Shown here: positions 22,450-34,640 of the stretch, one piece after another
Layout of the letters: every line of letters begins with the position of its first letter
How positions within the stretch are numbered: position 1 is the first letter of the stretch
Source: Isoetes taiwanensis
Taxonomy: Eukaryota; Streptophyta; Lycopodiopsida; Isoetales; Isoetaceae
Assembly: GCA_021234155.1 (NCBI GenBank)
Contig: JAJEKV010000004.1
Span: 8,618,109 to 8,682,108, forward strand
Reading direction: 5' to 3'
DNA: 64,000 bases
Program-made: the position numbers and the translations under genes
Notes under the pieces: generated by a model
Seen by the model: only the letters and a program-made list of their open reading frames with translations
Told to the model about the DNA's origin: nothing
Database searches by the model: none

Positions 22450-22880
22450 GAAAAAAGGGAAAGAAATGTGTCTGCGCAATGTTAATCAATATTTTTAGAA
22501 TGAAAAAAAAGGGAAAAAAATGTGTATGTCCTTTTTTTCATGCCACGTGGGCTTTGAACACAGATATATGCTTGCATACAAATAACCTTCTTCAATTGTC
22601 CACATCCGAATAGTTTTGTGTCATTGCACATATGTCTACACAAACAAACTCGCAGATAAAAGTTTTTCTTATGGCACCTAGACATTTATGCATGGATATG
22701 TTCAATATATCCATGCATGAATATAGTGTGTTATCCATTCATACATCCATACATGTTATATGCGTACACAAATAAACTTGCATATAGAGGCTTTTATTAC
22801 AGCACTTAGACATCCATGCATGGATACATTCAATATATTCATGCATAAACGTAGACACATCCCTACATTTCCATTCATGC
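22450..22880. repeat. Short tandem duplications, including two ~130-bp units
   Basis: A TTAGAATGAAAAAAGGGAAA motif is repeated at about 22441 and 22496. Two longer units, about 22630-22735 and 22757-22860, share the order ACACAAA.AAACT.GCA, TTTTA/CTTAT...GCAC.TAGACAT, and ATGCATGGATA.NTTCAATATAT.CATGCAT, with many substitutions. These look like an old tandem duplication rich in ATGCATGGATA. Confidence 0.7.
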
Positions 22881-24290
22881 ATGGATACATTTGATCCTTA
22901 TGATGTTTATTTTTTAAAACAATCAACAGCGCTAAAAGAAACCCAGTCCTTATCATTATGTAGTTTACCAACGGATAAAAATAAAGAGAAAAAACACAAT
23001 TTGTCAATATAGTGATAAATAGATAAGATAACAAGGTGCTGCGCACGGAGGGTTGCCCTTCGGTGGCCCGAGAGTGTGTTTTCATGTTTCTTGCTGTCGT
23101 TTCGTTTCATGGTTCTTGTTGGGTTTTGGGGTTATTAATGGTTTGAAAGGGGGATTTTGTTTTGTGTTGTATATTAGAGTTAGCAAAACAACTGGAAAGA
23201 AGCAACAATGAGTGCAAAAGTCTCACCTTGCATGAAGTTCCATGGCTTCATTCTATGCGCTGAAATTTGTTTGGGTTTGCCCCAAAAATGAACAGCTAGA
23301 CTTCCCCAATTCCTCAGATCAACAGGGCTCATTGTATACAATTTTTTTTCTAATGCATCAGAATAAGAAAATGGAAAACAGGCACCTGAATCGTGCAAAA
23401 GAATGACGGGCACTTGGTAATGCATCGTGGAATTTTCAGCGAAGATGGAGAAACCCTGCATGGCTTAGTTCTAGTCAAACCCCTGCAATTTCCGGCATGG
23501 CTGATGACCCTGGAGCCAATGTTCTCCTGGAGTCAACAAGGCTTTTTACCAGAAATTTCAAGAATCCAATCACGCATTCAGCCACACAAGGCACTGCTTA
23601 GTTTTAGGGTGCAGGCATTCAGCATTTCATATTTAACAAAACGACAAAATGAGGAGCTCAAAGCTCCAAAACTGCAATCTTTAGGGAGCTGTAACATGTA
23701 ACACAGTAACTGTTCCGGGATTCAGAACTCTGATGTTCAGAAACGGGCACATCAGCACAAAGGGCCAGAGAATGGGCAAAATCAATGTTTAACCTAACCT
23801 AGAATGCAGTCTCGATATTGTCCAGAACAATTGAAAAAAGCAAGCTTTGTCTGCTCTGCCTGCTTGCTTGCTTGTTGCAGGTCTCGAGTCTCGGGACGGT
23901 CCCGCGCTGCCGCTACAGCTCGCTTCAAGCGCTGCTTTAAATGCAAAAAATCGGGTGGCATTAAACGGATCGGGGGTATTTGCAGGGATATTTAGTGAGC
24001 AGGTGGGCCTTCAATATTTGGGTCAAAGATTCCGCTGGGTGCGAACTCTGCTGCCCGTTTTGCCGCACTGGCCAGGTGATCTGCCTGCAGATTTGCTGCA
24101 AACAGTTTACACGATGATCTACATTTTGTGCAACAAAGTTTTCAGAACCTCTGTTAAAGTGAATACGCCAATACACCACTGCCCTGCAAATTCAAAAAGC
24201 CCTTTGCATGGCAGGATATTGCAAAACTTCAATTTTGCCACAGAGGCATCCGTGAAGTTGAAGCGCCTGGAATCCAAGCCTGGAGTTAAG
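22881..24290. other. No gene recognised
   Basis: At 23043-23075 GCGCACGGAGGGTTGCCCT resembles the sequence at the copia break (16783-16818). Short frames here are not convincing. Confidence 0.4.
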
Positions 24291-24906
24291 GCAATTATCC
24301 CATTTCTAACCAACCTGGGTCATACAAAATGTGCTTGTTAAGTATACCCTTGAAAAACTTGGTAAGCTGAACTGTTGCACCAAAATGCAATTGATATGTT
24401 TGTTTGTATTGCAGGGTCACTCAATTATTATTTACACCAGGAGCTGCTATTGTAGATGCAAATAGGAGGCAAAAAGTGCTTGAAGCTGTACGGTCGAGTA
24501 GAACTATGATACCAATTTGAAAATATTCTTAAAGAAGTCTTGTTTTCTTCTCAGATCTGTTGCCTTTCACAGCAAACCAATGCACATGTAGTTTTTAATG
24601 AGCTCCTCACATCATCTATAAAAGAACTTCATAGAAGGGATGGAACAATTAAAAGGCATCTCTATACGCCATAAATATCATAAGATCACAGTTATTGTCA
24701 ACAAAAGGACTACCATGGGCACATTATTTATTCACATTGAACAGCAATCTTTCAACAACGAATAAACTGCATCCAATGCACATATAGACAAACCATGCAT
24801 TTGCAAGAAACAAAAAGTTATAGCCATGAGTAGAAAAAATGCAATAACAAGACCTTAATCATGGGGCAATTATCCCATTTCTAACCAACCTAGGTCATAC
24901 AAAATG
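24291..24906 (+). repeat. 41-bp direct repeat pair
   Basis: GCAATTATCCCATTTCTAAC and the following 21 bases occur at 24291-24331 and again at 24866-24906 with one mismatch (CTGGGT/CTAGGT). Nothing else around them is shared. Confidence 0.9.
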
Positions 24907-25240
24907 AGAGTTTGCTCTGGTCTTACAGCATGTGTACTCTACATAAGCCCCAACAAAGCCGTTTGTGTTCTTATTCACCGTCAGCACCTCAATAGGCATC
25001 CAAAACTCCTTTGCACCTATTTGCAGCATAAAAATGTGGTTACAGTAAACATGTAATCAAGTCCATTTCCAATAAACTACAGATGAGCTTTTAGCATGTC
25101 TCTAGATAATCTTGAAGCCGGTATTCCTCACCAAGCATTACACTAGTTGAGCTGCTATAAAAGCTGGTTGTTACAAATATTAGCGCAATCTGAGCCTTCT
25201 TATGTGCAAGCTCCATAATCTTGAAAGAGAAAGAGCCATT
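24907..25240 (-). other. Possible unidentified coding exons
   Basis: The minus strand has two exon-like segments. 25222-25087 gives MELAHKKAQIALIFVTTSFY. 25020-24907 gives AKEFWMPIEVLTVNKNTNG then GFVGAYVEYTCCKTRANS, just after a TTTGCAG-like acceptor. I do not recognise a family. They could belong to one gene or be a captured fragment. Confidence 0.25.
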
Positions 25241-26700
25241 ATCCTGTAAGTTAGACTACTTTATTAATTACCACATTTAAGTTCAACAATCACATCTAGG
25301 TTCATCAATCTTGTCACACACAACAAGCATTGAATTAGATCCTATCATTATATATTAAGAATAATGAAAAAGCAACAACCTGGTTGAACTTACTATTTAT
25401 TACAACAATAACATACACGTATTCTTTATTTGAAGCATTTACGCTACCAATCTGGGAAATATCGCCTAGGCTCATTTGAAGGTCTTCTTTTCATCTTTCC
25501 AACGCATGCTCTTGCACTAAAAAGCGGAGGTTGTTTAAGAAAGTTATGGCCATGTTTCTAATTATCTCTCAAATTGAGACAAAGACAAATGTATTTCCAT
25601 TTATTTGACATGCTTACCTTAGAAAATTCAGAAACATGCACCTAGCATCATTTTTGGAACTCTCATTGAGCTCTCCAACAAAGCCCCTTGTGCTGAGAAT
25701 GGAGCTTCTCTTTGAGATTTATACACATCCTTCTAATGCTACAGGTAAACCAGTTGTTAGTTTCCTTTGAAGAACTCAAAGTGAAGATTTCTCCTTCATT
25801 TCATAGTCCAAAAATGACAGGCAACAAGATTGACTACCAGTCTATCAATATCAGTAATAGATAGATGTATTTTTATGCACAGATTGTACCCTTTAACTTA
25901 AATGCAGCATCAAGTTGGAGGGCTAAAGCGTGGCGTAAGGCTTAAGCTCACATCCATTCTCATCCATTCTTTACTTGTCTGGAACCATAACAGAACCATA
26001 ATGCACCGCCAGATCCTATCCAACAGTCTCAGAATTTATGGGTGTATGGGAACATGAGGGGCTCAAGCTGTCGCTAGGAGTCTGGATTACTGCATTGCTT
26101 TTGGAGAATGCGTAGCAGGGGCTAAGCATCAAGCATCAACAGTTGCTACTAATTACTAACTCCTAACCCTGTTTCTCGAATCAGAATCAGAAGCAAAATG
26201 TCAAATAGAACCCTATATGTATTGAAAAAATCACAGAGTATACAGCGAATACATTAACAGATTTTATTCCTTCAAGAAATGGAAGCCACACATGCTCCGA
26301 CGGTCTGATAAGAAGACGATAACCTTGAATGCACAGCCATAATGGCCTTAGAGCAGAGATGCCAGCTATTTCTTATTTGCCAAAGCAACAGATTGAATAG
26401 CCTGAAGAATCCAATTGCAAAAGCTTGGCTATGGCTGCTGGTTTTGCATGAGAGAAAAGAGCAATGCAACATCATAAAATATATACGACACTGAAGAGAA
26501 TCGATCACACAAAGGAATTCACAAATCTAAATTTAACCTTCTACCGTAAACAAAGCTGCCCAGGCAAGGAGAAATCCATCAAATTAAGAGAAGTTTTGGC
26601 AAAACGGTCAGGAAGCACTCACGATTTTTTTGCTTGCTCTAAAGATCTTGTATGCCCGAACCGATGGAGGCATCCCGGATATTTGGAAGGAGCAAACACA
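25241..26700. other. No gene recognised
   Basis: AT-rich unique sequence; I see no repeats or coding region that I can support. Confidence 0.4.
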
Positions 26701-26739
26701 TAGTAGGTAGGAGAATAAAACATAACACGGATATATAAG

Positions 26740-27049
26740 AACGAGCTATCAAACTGTTTGACCTATGTGCTTGCTTTGCCACTGCCAGTTCTCTTTTATG
26801 CGCATATTGATGCCCGCCAAAAGCTTGAAAGCATTGAAATTTCTTTGGCAATACGGACATGGAAAACCCTTGGCTCTGTCGGTTGCAAAGCCTATTTTTG
26901 TCTGCGGCCATAGCTGCTTCCACAGCCTCAGAGACTGCCCTTTTATTTGCATCAAAAAAGGTGGAGGAATGCAAGATTGGAGCTTCGTCTGTCTTCCCAG
27001 TTAGCCGGTTCAAGCATCCCCAGACCAAGTCTCGGCCCCCAAAACGCAA
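26740..27049 (-). pseudogene. QALGGH-like C2H2 zinc-finger gene fragment
   Basis: Two overlapping minus frames together spell one plant-type C2H2 finger: GFPCPYCQRNF (the C-x2-C half) in one frame and QCFQAFGGHQYAHKREL in the other (the QALGGH-type helix, here QAFGGH, with the second zinc His in AHKRE). A single frameshift separates them. An Ala/Asp-rich stretch precedes (SEAVEAAMAADKNR). Such proteins are plant transcription factors. The fragment ends close to the left GC-rich block of the Mutator-like element, so it was either captured or cut by that element. Confidence 0.6.
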
Positions 27050-27097
27050 ACCCTTCTAGAACCTGGCAACCCACAGGGTTTACGTTTCGGAGGCCCT

Positions 27098-27440
27098 CTC
27101 CTTATCAGATTCGGCAGCAGGTCGGATCAGCTTGGGCGAGGTGGCAGGTGCGCTCAACGAGGCGGCCCCCGCCGGGTTCGCTTAAGTGAACCCAAAAGTG
27201 GGTGGCTTCGGCAGGAGCTTTAAGCGAGGGGCCCCCGCCGGGTTCGCCTGGGCGAACCCAAAAGCGTGGCAGGGGGCCAGGTGGCAGGTCCATGGCCGTC
27301 CACGGCCACTTGGCCAGGGTTTAAGGTGACTCGGCCCAGCATTGAAAGAAGGGTTCGATTGGGCGAACCCGGATCTGACCCGATATTTTTCTTTGGCCCG
27401 CATCTTTTGGCCCGTGGAAGGATTCGCCTGGACGAATCCT
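27098..27440. repeat. GC-rich left block of the Mutator-like element, with palindromes
   Basis: Contains about 55 bp (27111-27165, core GGTCGGATCAGCTTGGGCGA) that is repeated in inverted orientation at about 34240-34298. It also has four copies of a 20-bp palindrome, GGGTTCGCCTGGGCGAACCC or close variants, at 27174, 27240, 27351 and 27420. I interpret this as a long, internally repetitive terminal region, but the palindromes and the inverted match do not keep the same relative order at both ends. Confidence 0.7.
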
Positions 27441-27604
27441 TATGCGAGCCTAAGGGCTATTTATGGGCACCAAGACGTTGTATCCTTCTCATATCGTTTG
27501 GGAGGGCGCAGGTGCTTGGATCGAGTGCAGATGCTATAGCAGGCGCTGGTGCTAAAGCAGGTGCACTCCATATCTCTCTCATCTTCTTTTGCATTCTCAA
27601 TATT

Positions 27605-28015
27605 GAGCATAGGCTTTTTTTTTTTTGCATTTATCATAGGCTATTTTTACCATAGACATTTAGCATAGGATATTTTTAGCACATGCCATTTTTTTTACCA
27701 TGGGCTATTTTTTTAACCGTAGGCTCTTTTTTCTACCATAGGCTATTTGTTTTACCATAGGCATTTACCATAGGCTATTTTTTTACCATAGGCTAATTTT
27801 TTTTTACCATAGGCTATTTTTACCAAAGGCTATTTTTGCCATAGGCATTTACCATAGGTTATTTTTACCATAGTCCTTTTTTTTACAATAGGCATTTACC
27901 ATAGGCTATTTTTACCATAGGCATTTACCACAGGTTATTTTTTACCATAGGCTATTTTTTTTAACCATAGGGATTTACCATAGGCTAATTTTTTTTGTAT
28001 TTACCATAGGTAAAT
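27605..28015 (+). repeat. ACCATAGGCTATTTT tandem-like array
   Basis: About twenty irregular copies of ACCATAGGC(TATTTTT / ATTT), separated by T runs of variable length. It fills about 400 bp immediately before the transposase gene. Unit length varies between about 13 and 23 bp. It has no coding function; it may be promoter-proximal DNA or replication-slippage product. Confidence 0.9.
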
Positions 28016-28139
28016 TTTAATGGTATTTCTTCAATGAAGGCTCCGTTGTTTCTTCAATTGAATTATAGATTATATTTTGTGCAGTAGCAGGTTCGTGCTG
28101 TGATAGTTTATATTTGTCTTCCAAGTAGAGTGTCCGAGA

Positions 28140-31100
28140 ATGGCAGAGGTAGACACCGACGACTCAGTGAGTCAGATTTCAGATGAAAATGATAGTGATT
28201 ATGACCTTCATGACACCGAGGATGACACAATGTCAGAGGAGGAAACCGGGGATGATACGGACGATGGGTGGAACCCGCCTGGCCTATCCACTTCACAAGT
28301 TACTCCCACCCAAGATCCCGAAGAACTTGTTCACGAATTGGCCGGTCTTTACCCGGACCCAGTACAATGGCTTCATGGTGCTCCTCAGGTTGGTGGTTAC
28401 GCATTCAACGAGTGTGTGTATGGGTTGATGAGGTTGTGCCTACAACAACACTATGTTCCCCATCCGGCCGAAATAAGTGCTGCCGATCCCCGCCTACCCC
28501 CGGTCCCGCAGAGAAGCGGGAGGGCACCCGTCGAGAACCATGTTCGGCTGATGCACTGATGGGCTGCATATTGTCAGGAGCTTGCAGTTGACGATGAGTC
28601 CAGTGAATCCAGCGGTTGGTTGTACCGGCGCGTAACCGGGCCTCACAAGTTAGTCCCTTACGTGGAGTTCTGGAGGCAGCTAGTTGCTAGGGGTCACCTG
28701 AGTGGAAGCACCCATCGCTCCCCCACTGCCACTTTTCAAAAGATTTCAGAGGATTGGGAAGTTGGCCTACGGCGGCATGGCGTCCCGCAAGAATACGTAA
28801 TGGCGTGCATGCAAGTGTGCACGTGCAGAGGTGGCCGCACCATGAAGGACAGTGACTTCAACTACTGTGAAGAGACCACCATGGACAGCCTAGAGCAAAG
28901 GGTGATAGAGCTTCAAACTACTGCTCGTGTCCATTTTGTCCATGGGCATCACCGTGTGCGGGCTGCAACGGGTGAGGTTGTGGATGACTATGCCTGCCAC
29001 CGATGGAGACAACCACGAAGGAGGGGCACCCGGGGGGATAGGCAAATCAGACGGTCGCACCGCAAAGGATGCTTGTTTCGTTTGCGGACAGTGAAAGTAG
29101 ATGGAAATGGTGCTGCATCGAGCGGTGCACGAATATACGTGCGCACAGAACACACTGGCCATGACCCTTTCACAAATGCAGAGGATTGGTCCATGCCTGT
29201 GCATTCTGAACTGCTTGCGGCTGCCGCACAAGAGCTTAGAAGTATTGGAATGACACGTGCCGCGTGGGACATCGCAAGAGCACGGGGACCGCAAATACGT
29301 ATGACTGTAAGCCCGGTTGAGCGAGTCATATACCGATTCACGATGTCGCAGGAGGATGTGTGGCATACCGGCAGAGAATACTCGGTAAGATCCCTAAAAA
29401 ATTAAGATCCCATGGAGCAGTGATGTTGTCGTAGACTCCATACTGTGATGCTGTCCATAATTTTGTCCAATGATGTTGTCCATACTTTTGTTTCAATAAG
29501 AGCACACTCGAAAATATTTTGTCATTCAATCTCACCACATTACACCTCGTAGGCGGCAGTTTGGGTACGGACTGGGAAAGCCTCGAGAGCGGGATTGACG
29601 ATTGGAAAGCCTCCGAAAAGGTGATTTTTCACCAGCCCTGGAATCCTAATGCTCCAGGCCCGTTGGACCGGCCATGGATCCTAGTCATCCAAGATGACAG
29701 GATGTTGGAGGCTGCTGTAAGATGGAGCGCCGGCGGTGGTTGGGCCATGGATTCAACCTTCTGTACAAATCTGTGGAAGTTTCCGCTGTACGGAGCCATT
29801 GTACCGATTGCCGGGGGTGTGGGGTTCCCAGTCTTTTACATGCTCTGCAGCATAGAGGCCGACGAGGGGCACCAGCGACGTGCCCTGAAGATAGCACTAC
29901 GTCTTGTGTTTGAACGGATGGCCACAATCAGGCCTAGGTCAATCACCATTGACATGGACGGGTGTGAGAGACGGGCTATCACGGAGGTCGTGTCAGAAGA
30001 CCCACATTGTTGGGCAGACGGTGAGCAGGTATGTTGAGCGTGCATTGATTGTATCGCTTGATGGAAAACGACACTCATGGTTTTTCCAAACAGGTTGCAG
30101 GCAATGTTCTTGCATGTTGGTTCCATGCGAAACGTGCGTGGCAAAAATACCTACTGCCATGCCTGGCCGGGGAGGTGCTGAAGAGAGACGTGGCTATGCG
30201 GCTGTCGAAGTTGATGACGGAACCGAACCCCCAAGCGTACCACCAGCAGTTGGCACAATTTCAGCTTCTCTATGGAGAAAACCACATCATACAAGGGGCA
30301 AACATCCTGACCCTGGGCGATGTAGGTACTTGAATCACAATTGGCTGAATTGGGCAACGTGGGATGGTAAATGGCAACGACACAAACGGATGTTCAACCA
30401 TGCAGATGTCGATACGACAAACTACGTGGAAGTGCACTGGAAAGTTCTGAAGACCCAAACCCTGCAGTGCAAGGTCAATATAAGGATGTACACGCTAGTG
30501 TCCCATCTCATAGGCTTTCCGGACGGGACCTTGCCAGCTGGAGGCACAATCTTGACTCAGTGAGAAGAAAGATGGAGTCTTGGTAAGTCTGCCTGGGTCC
30601 TACTCTTTCGTATTTTCTGTGCTTCTGTCCTATCGCCGACCCTCACCGATGTTTTTCTATCCAGCCGAGTTTGGACGTTATAGCACACATTCGTATCCGA
30701 AGAGACATGCGGGTGCTCACTCGCTTATCCAGTCCTTGCACGATAACCCCAACGCCATTCGCCTCGAAGATGCTACCGACGTCAGGTTATCTATGGCAAG
30801 CCAATCAACAGAGGGTTTGAGATACACTCGGCACATGAGAATGCGATATTGTGATTGTCCATGCCCCCATGCTGTGTGCAAACATCTCATAGCGGGAGAC
30901 TACTTCCTTACCAGCAGCCACCCCGCGTTGTACAACGAGCTATATCCCAACCGACAATTCATTCCGCCCTTGCCTCCAAGACCGCCCGCACCCGAGAATG
31001 ACGTCCATGTGCTAATCCCGTTGCTACAACAGTGGGATGCGTTGCTCATGGCCGAACACCAATCAGTGCAGGCCACCATGCAAAATGCTGATGCTCTTGA

Positions 31101-31242
31101 CCCAGCAGAGGTGCGTGACATGATTTCCAAGGTTCGAAGGCAGATCCGATTCTATAGAGACGCAGCCGGCCCTCCTGTTCACGTCTACCATGCTGGGTAC
31201 GACAGACAGCAGGAACATGCCCGCAGTGGAGTCCACATATAG
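28140..31242 (+). CDS. Mutator-like (MULE) transposase with SWIM zinc finger
   Basis: Exon 1 runs 28140-29383 and begins with an acidic Ser/Asp/Glu-rich tail (DDSVSQISDENDSDYDLHD). One in-frame TGA stands at 28557, and the frame then continues to a GTAAGA donor. Exon 2, about 29553-30029, holds WAMDSTFCTNLWKFPLYG and ITIDMDGCERR, with candidate catalytic Asps. Exon 3 from 30094 holds VLACWFHAKRAWQKYLLP. After a likely one-base shift near 30325, NHNWLNWATWDGKW and NYVEVHWKVLK supply a candidate catalytic Glu. A GTAAGT...CTATCCAG intron (about 30582-30663) leads to the last exon with the SWIM motif CDCPCPHAVCKHL. Introns are inferred from splice sites and protein continuity. The TGA and shifts suggest a recently disabled or imperfectly sequenced gene. 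Confidence 0.87.
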
Positions 31243-31477
31243 TGTGCAAGGGCCACCGTATCGAAAGACCAACCCCCACGACCTCGCGCACGGACGAGGG
31301 GCCACACTGGAAGCTAATGGACCTTCCATGTGTAATATTGCACCCAAGATTTAAGTACTGTACAAGTGACACGTTATAATTTTGGAGTGGACAATTGTAA
31401 GTATGTAAACCATTTAACCATTTAAGCAACCTTTCAGTTACAAAAACCTCAATTACCACTAACAGTGACCACTGAGT
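31243..31477. other. Convergent intergenic region of the MULE
   Basis: Lies between the 3' ends of the transposase and the protease gene. No ORF. Confidence 0.5.
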
Positions 31478-32850
31478 CTAGTACACCCTACAATAAAGCA
31501 GCCCGACTACAGGCCACTCATTCCTAAACTGTCGCACATCTTGCACCGTGTACCAGGCCCTGCTAATTGGCACAATTGCGTCCGGCCTCGTCTGCCACAC
31601 GTATCGCACGAGCTGCCACATGATGAAGCCAATATGCATGCCGCAGGTGTTGTTATCGATCTGTAGCGGGCACAACGCCGGCCGCGACATACCCCCAATG
31701 GATGTACCCCGCTGGTGCCCCCAATCGCTCAAAGAGCCAAGCCGCCGCGCTGTACAAAGACACTGCAGGTGAGATCACGACAATGGAGCACATACGCGCA
31801 AGAGGTGAGCACAAGAAACACTCACGAGCGAAGAGCGGGGAGGTTGAGGCGAACTCCCGAGACTCCTGGGCGTGTAGGCAGGTTGTCGAAGTACCACCAG
31901 CCCACATGATCGTCGTCTCCAAGGCCCAGGCGGCCGTGCAGGTCTGCGTCTCGTATAAGGGTAAGGAGCATCCAATGGCCACTGCACGGCAAAGATGTAA
32001 TATTTTTAACAATGCTATGTGCACGTTTAAGCCGGAAATGACATTTCAAATTGAAACTAAAGCAAAGAGCTGTGTACTTACTTTATGACGATGGGCCATA
32101 GGACCAGACGGAGTGCACCCCAATCAGGATGCTCAACAGGAAGAAGGTGGGAGACGCACTCCTCAAGAGACACGTTGTGTGTCTCCGACTGGACGTAGTC
32201 GTGGTAGACACGAGGGTCCACCATCAACAACTCGCGACCCTCTGGAAGGGCATCCAAGGCGGCCTCTGGGGTTAGGACATGCTGTAGGCGCATTGTTGTT
32301 GCGCCTTGCCTCCTCGCTTCTCTCTGTCTTGCGGCAGCTTCCAACATACGCGCGGCCTTGACAGGATCTTCTCGTCGTCGAGCTGCCCTCTCCCGCTCGG
32401 ACACCACTCTGTCTGCAATTCGCGGTGTCGCAGACCGTGGCCCGGAATGTCTGTCGGTGGGCCACCATAGATCTGGGTGGTGGCTCTGGTGGTGGCCCCA
32501 TGCGCCGTCACGCGTCAGACCCGGAAATCCAGGGTCACGACGTACCCTGTCGACATAGTGAGTGCACCCAGGTGCTGTGCAAATCCACCACTGGGAAACG
32601 GTAGGGGCCCGACCGCTCTCAACTGACGTGACCCTGCGGACGAGGCACCAAATGCCATGGTATTCCCTGCCACAAAACAAATACAATTAACAAGCACACA
32701 AAACAAACCTAGCGGATTAAGACAATGTCAGTTGGGGTACCATTCTACAATGCTACCGATGCGTCCGGGAACATCAGCGCCACTCTGCAGGCCAAACGGC
32801 AACGGACGCTCATCCATGCCGACTGGGGGAACTGCCTCTGAGTAAGACAT
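31478..32850 (-). CDS. ULP1-type (C48) cysteine protease carried by the MULE
   Basis: Inferred minus-strand exons: 32850-32741 (start MSYSEAVPPVGMDERPLP); 32666-32082, starting EYHGIWCLVRRVTSVE and containing a long Arg/Glu-rich helix (SERERAARRREDPVKAARM); 31981-31826, with GHWMLLTLIRDADL (catalytic His) and VGWWYFDNLP (catalytic Asp); and 31762-31478, with LQIDNNTCGMHIGFIMWQL (oxyanion Gln and catalytic Cys). Exon 1 to 2 and 2 to 3 join in phase (GT/AG). The last exon seems to contain a one-base shift. ULP1 proteases process SUMO or related proteins. They are known passengers of the plant MULE groups called Kaonashi. The gene is convergent to the transposase. Confidence 0.82.
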
Positions 32851-34129
32851 GGTCGCTGGCGGATAAATGTAGAGTGCTCTCAAATAGATATCTGAATTAT
32901 ATGTGAACAAGAGAATCCAAATAAGGTACCATTTAGTACAATTCTCAACACTTGTTCTAGCACCGGGGTAGTTCTATAAGGTAAAAGACTACATGCTTCT
33001 TACAGAAACTCATGTAGATGTCATTGTATGAATTGCCCTTGTAAATATGCATCAAAAATTTGTAAATATGCATTTGAGAAAATTCATAATCCAAACTTGA
33101 TATCATTTAATGCCCTACTTACAACATATGCAGAGAATGGATCTGAAAATGATAATGGATCTGAACACACTTGTTATGAACATTGAAATAAAAAGGGGCA
33201 AGAAAAAGGGACAATTCCTTAGGTATGAAAAGGGACAATTCCTTAGGTATGAAAATGTTTAAAAATGTATTAAGATAAATTTGGCTATGAAACTTGACAT
33301 TATAATCGTCGCATCTCTGAACTTGGGAATATTTAGGTTCCATATGCCGACCATCATAGTTTGGACAAAAGAGCTTACACCAAGTAGGTAGGCCATGGTT
33401 TCTAAGTTCCCAAGACAAAGAAACAAGCTCAAGTATGTTTGAAAAGAACATAAACAAACTAAAACCGTTGGAATTTAGGTTTGTCATGCAATGCAACTAT
33501 TGTTATGGCCACTACCTTGAACCATACATGGTTACAAATTGAAACAAATCCATCAATTTTGGCATAGAGCCTTCAATTAATGGAAGGGTATAGTACATAA
33601 GAATATAGGTGACTACATCAAACTTCATATTCTACCTTCATGTGAACTACATTCAAGCTTTGTCTGCTACTACTCCTTTAGAGCAATAGCTTTTTGACAA
33701 ATGATCTTCATAAATGCTATTTTATCCATGCAACATCTCATCTAGCAATAGGTTTTCACAATATACATTGAGGTCCATCTAGCATTGAGCATGCCACAAT
33801 ATACAGCAGTGCGTGTATGTCAACAGCATACAATATTGAAAAGCATGTGTATTGAACAATATTGAAATTAGAAAAGCATGTGTATGGAACAAAAGCTCTG
33901 CTACAACTTAGAACAATGGCATTAAAAGGTCCTCCCAAGAAATACCTTGTGAGCGGAGATCGGCTTCAACTTGCGCTCGGGCGTGGCCAGAGAAGTCGAA
34001 CAATGGGAGATATAAGCGCTCGGAATGGAACAATGGGAGATATAAGCACTCGAACAATGGAAGTCATTTTATAAGCACTCGGAAATATATTGTCTTGCAT
34101 TGTACGTGTCTGGCTATTCCCTACTATTT
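32851..34129. other. AT-rich MULE interior, no gene
   Basis: Contains a 27-bp duplication AGGGACAATTCCTTAGGTAT at about 33207-33260 and a short GTAAATATGCAT duplication at 33043-33072. No coding region is supported. Confidence 0.5.
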
Positions 34130-34640
34130 CCACCGAAAGCGTCACGGGATCCTGCCAGCAGCACCTGCAGCCATCACCTCGGCGAATCCACCTGCCTGAC
34201 CTGCGAATCCTCGGCGAATCCACCTGCCTCATTGAGCGTCTCGTTGAGCGCGCCTCGTTGAGCGCGCCTGCCACCTCGCCCAAGCTGATCCGACCTGCTG
34301 CCACCCTGATTTTGACCTGGGGTTCGCCCAAGCGAACCCGGTGGGTTCTGGGCACCCCGTACCTGCTGATCCGACACCCCGTACCTGCTGATCCGACCTG
34401 TCCCCGCGCTGATTTGACCTGGGATTCGCCCAGGCGAACCCGGTGGGTTCTGGGCACCCCGTACCTGCGCCGCCCGCTGCCAGCGTTCGCACGCCTCCGT
34501 AACCCCGGTTCGGGTTCGATTGGGCGAACCCGGTGGGTAGCGCCACCTCAGCACCACGTCTACATAACGGGTTCGCCTGGGCGAATCCCTGGGGTTCGCC
34601 TGGGCGAACCCGCTTGGCGATTGGACCCAATTTCGGGAGC
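34130..34640. repeat. GC-rich right block of the Mutator-like element, with palindromes
   Basis: Carries the inverted partner (about 34240-34298) of the left block, and five palindromes of the GGGTTCGCCTGGGCGAACCC family at 34320, 34422, 34512, 34569 and 34592. Subrepeats GTACCTGCTGATCCGAC occur twice at about 34360-34400, and GGTGGGTTCTGGGCACCCCG twice. GC content drops sharply after 34640. Confidence 0.72.

Noticed and set aside
29338-29538. Minus-strand frame over the transposase intron
   Set aside because: Shadow of the intron and exon 2 boundary; no protein-like character.
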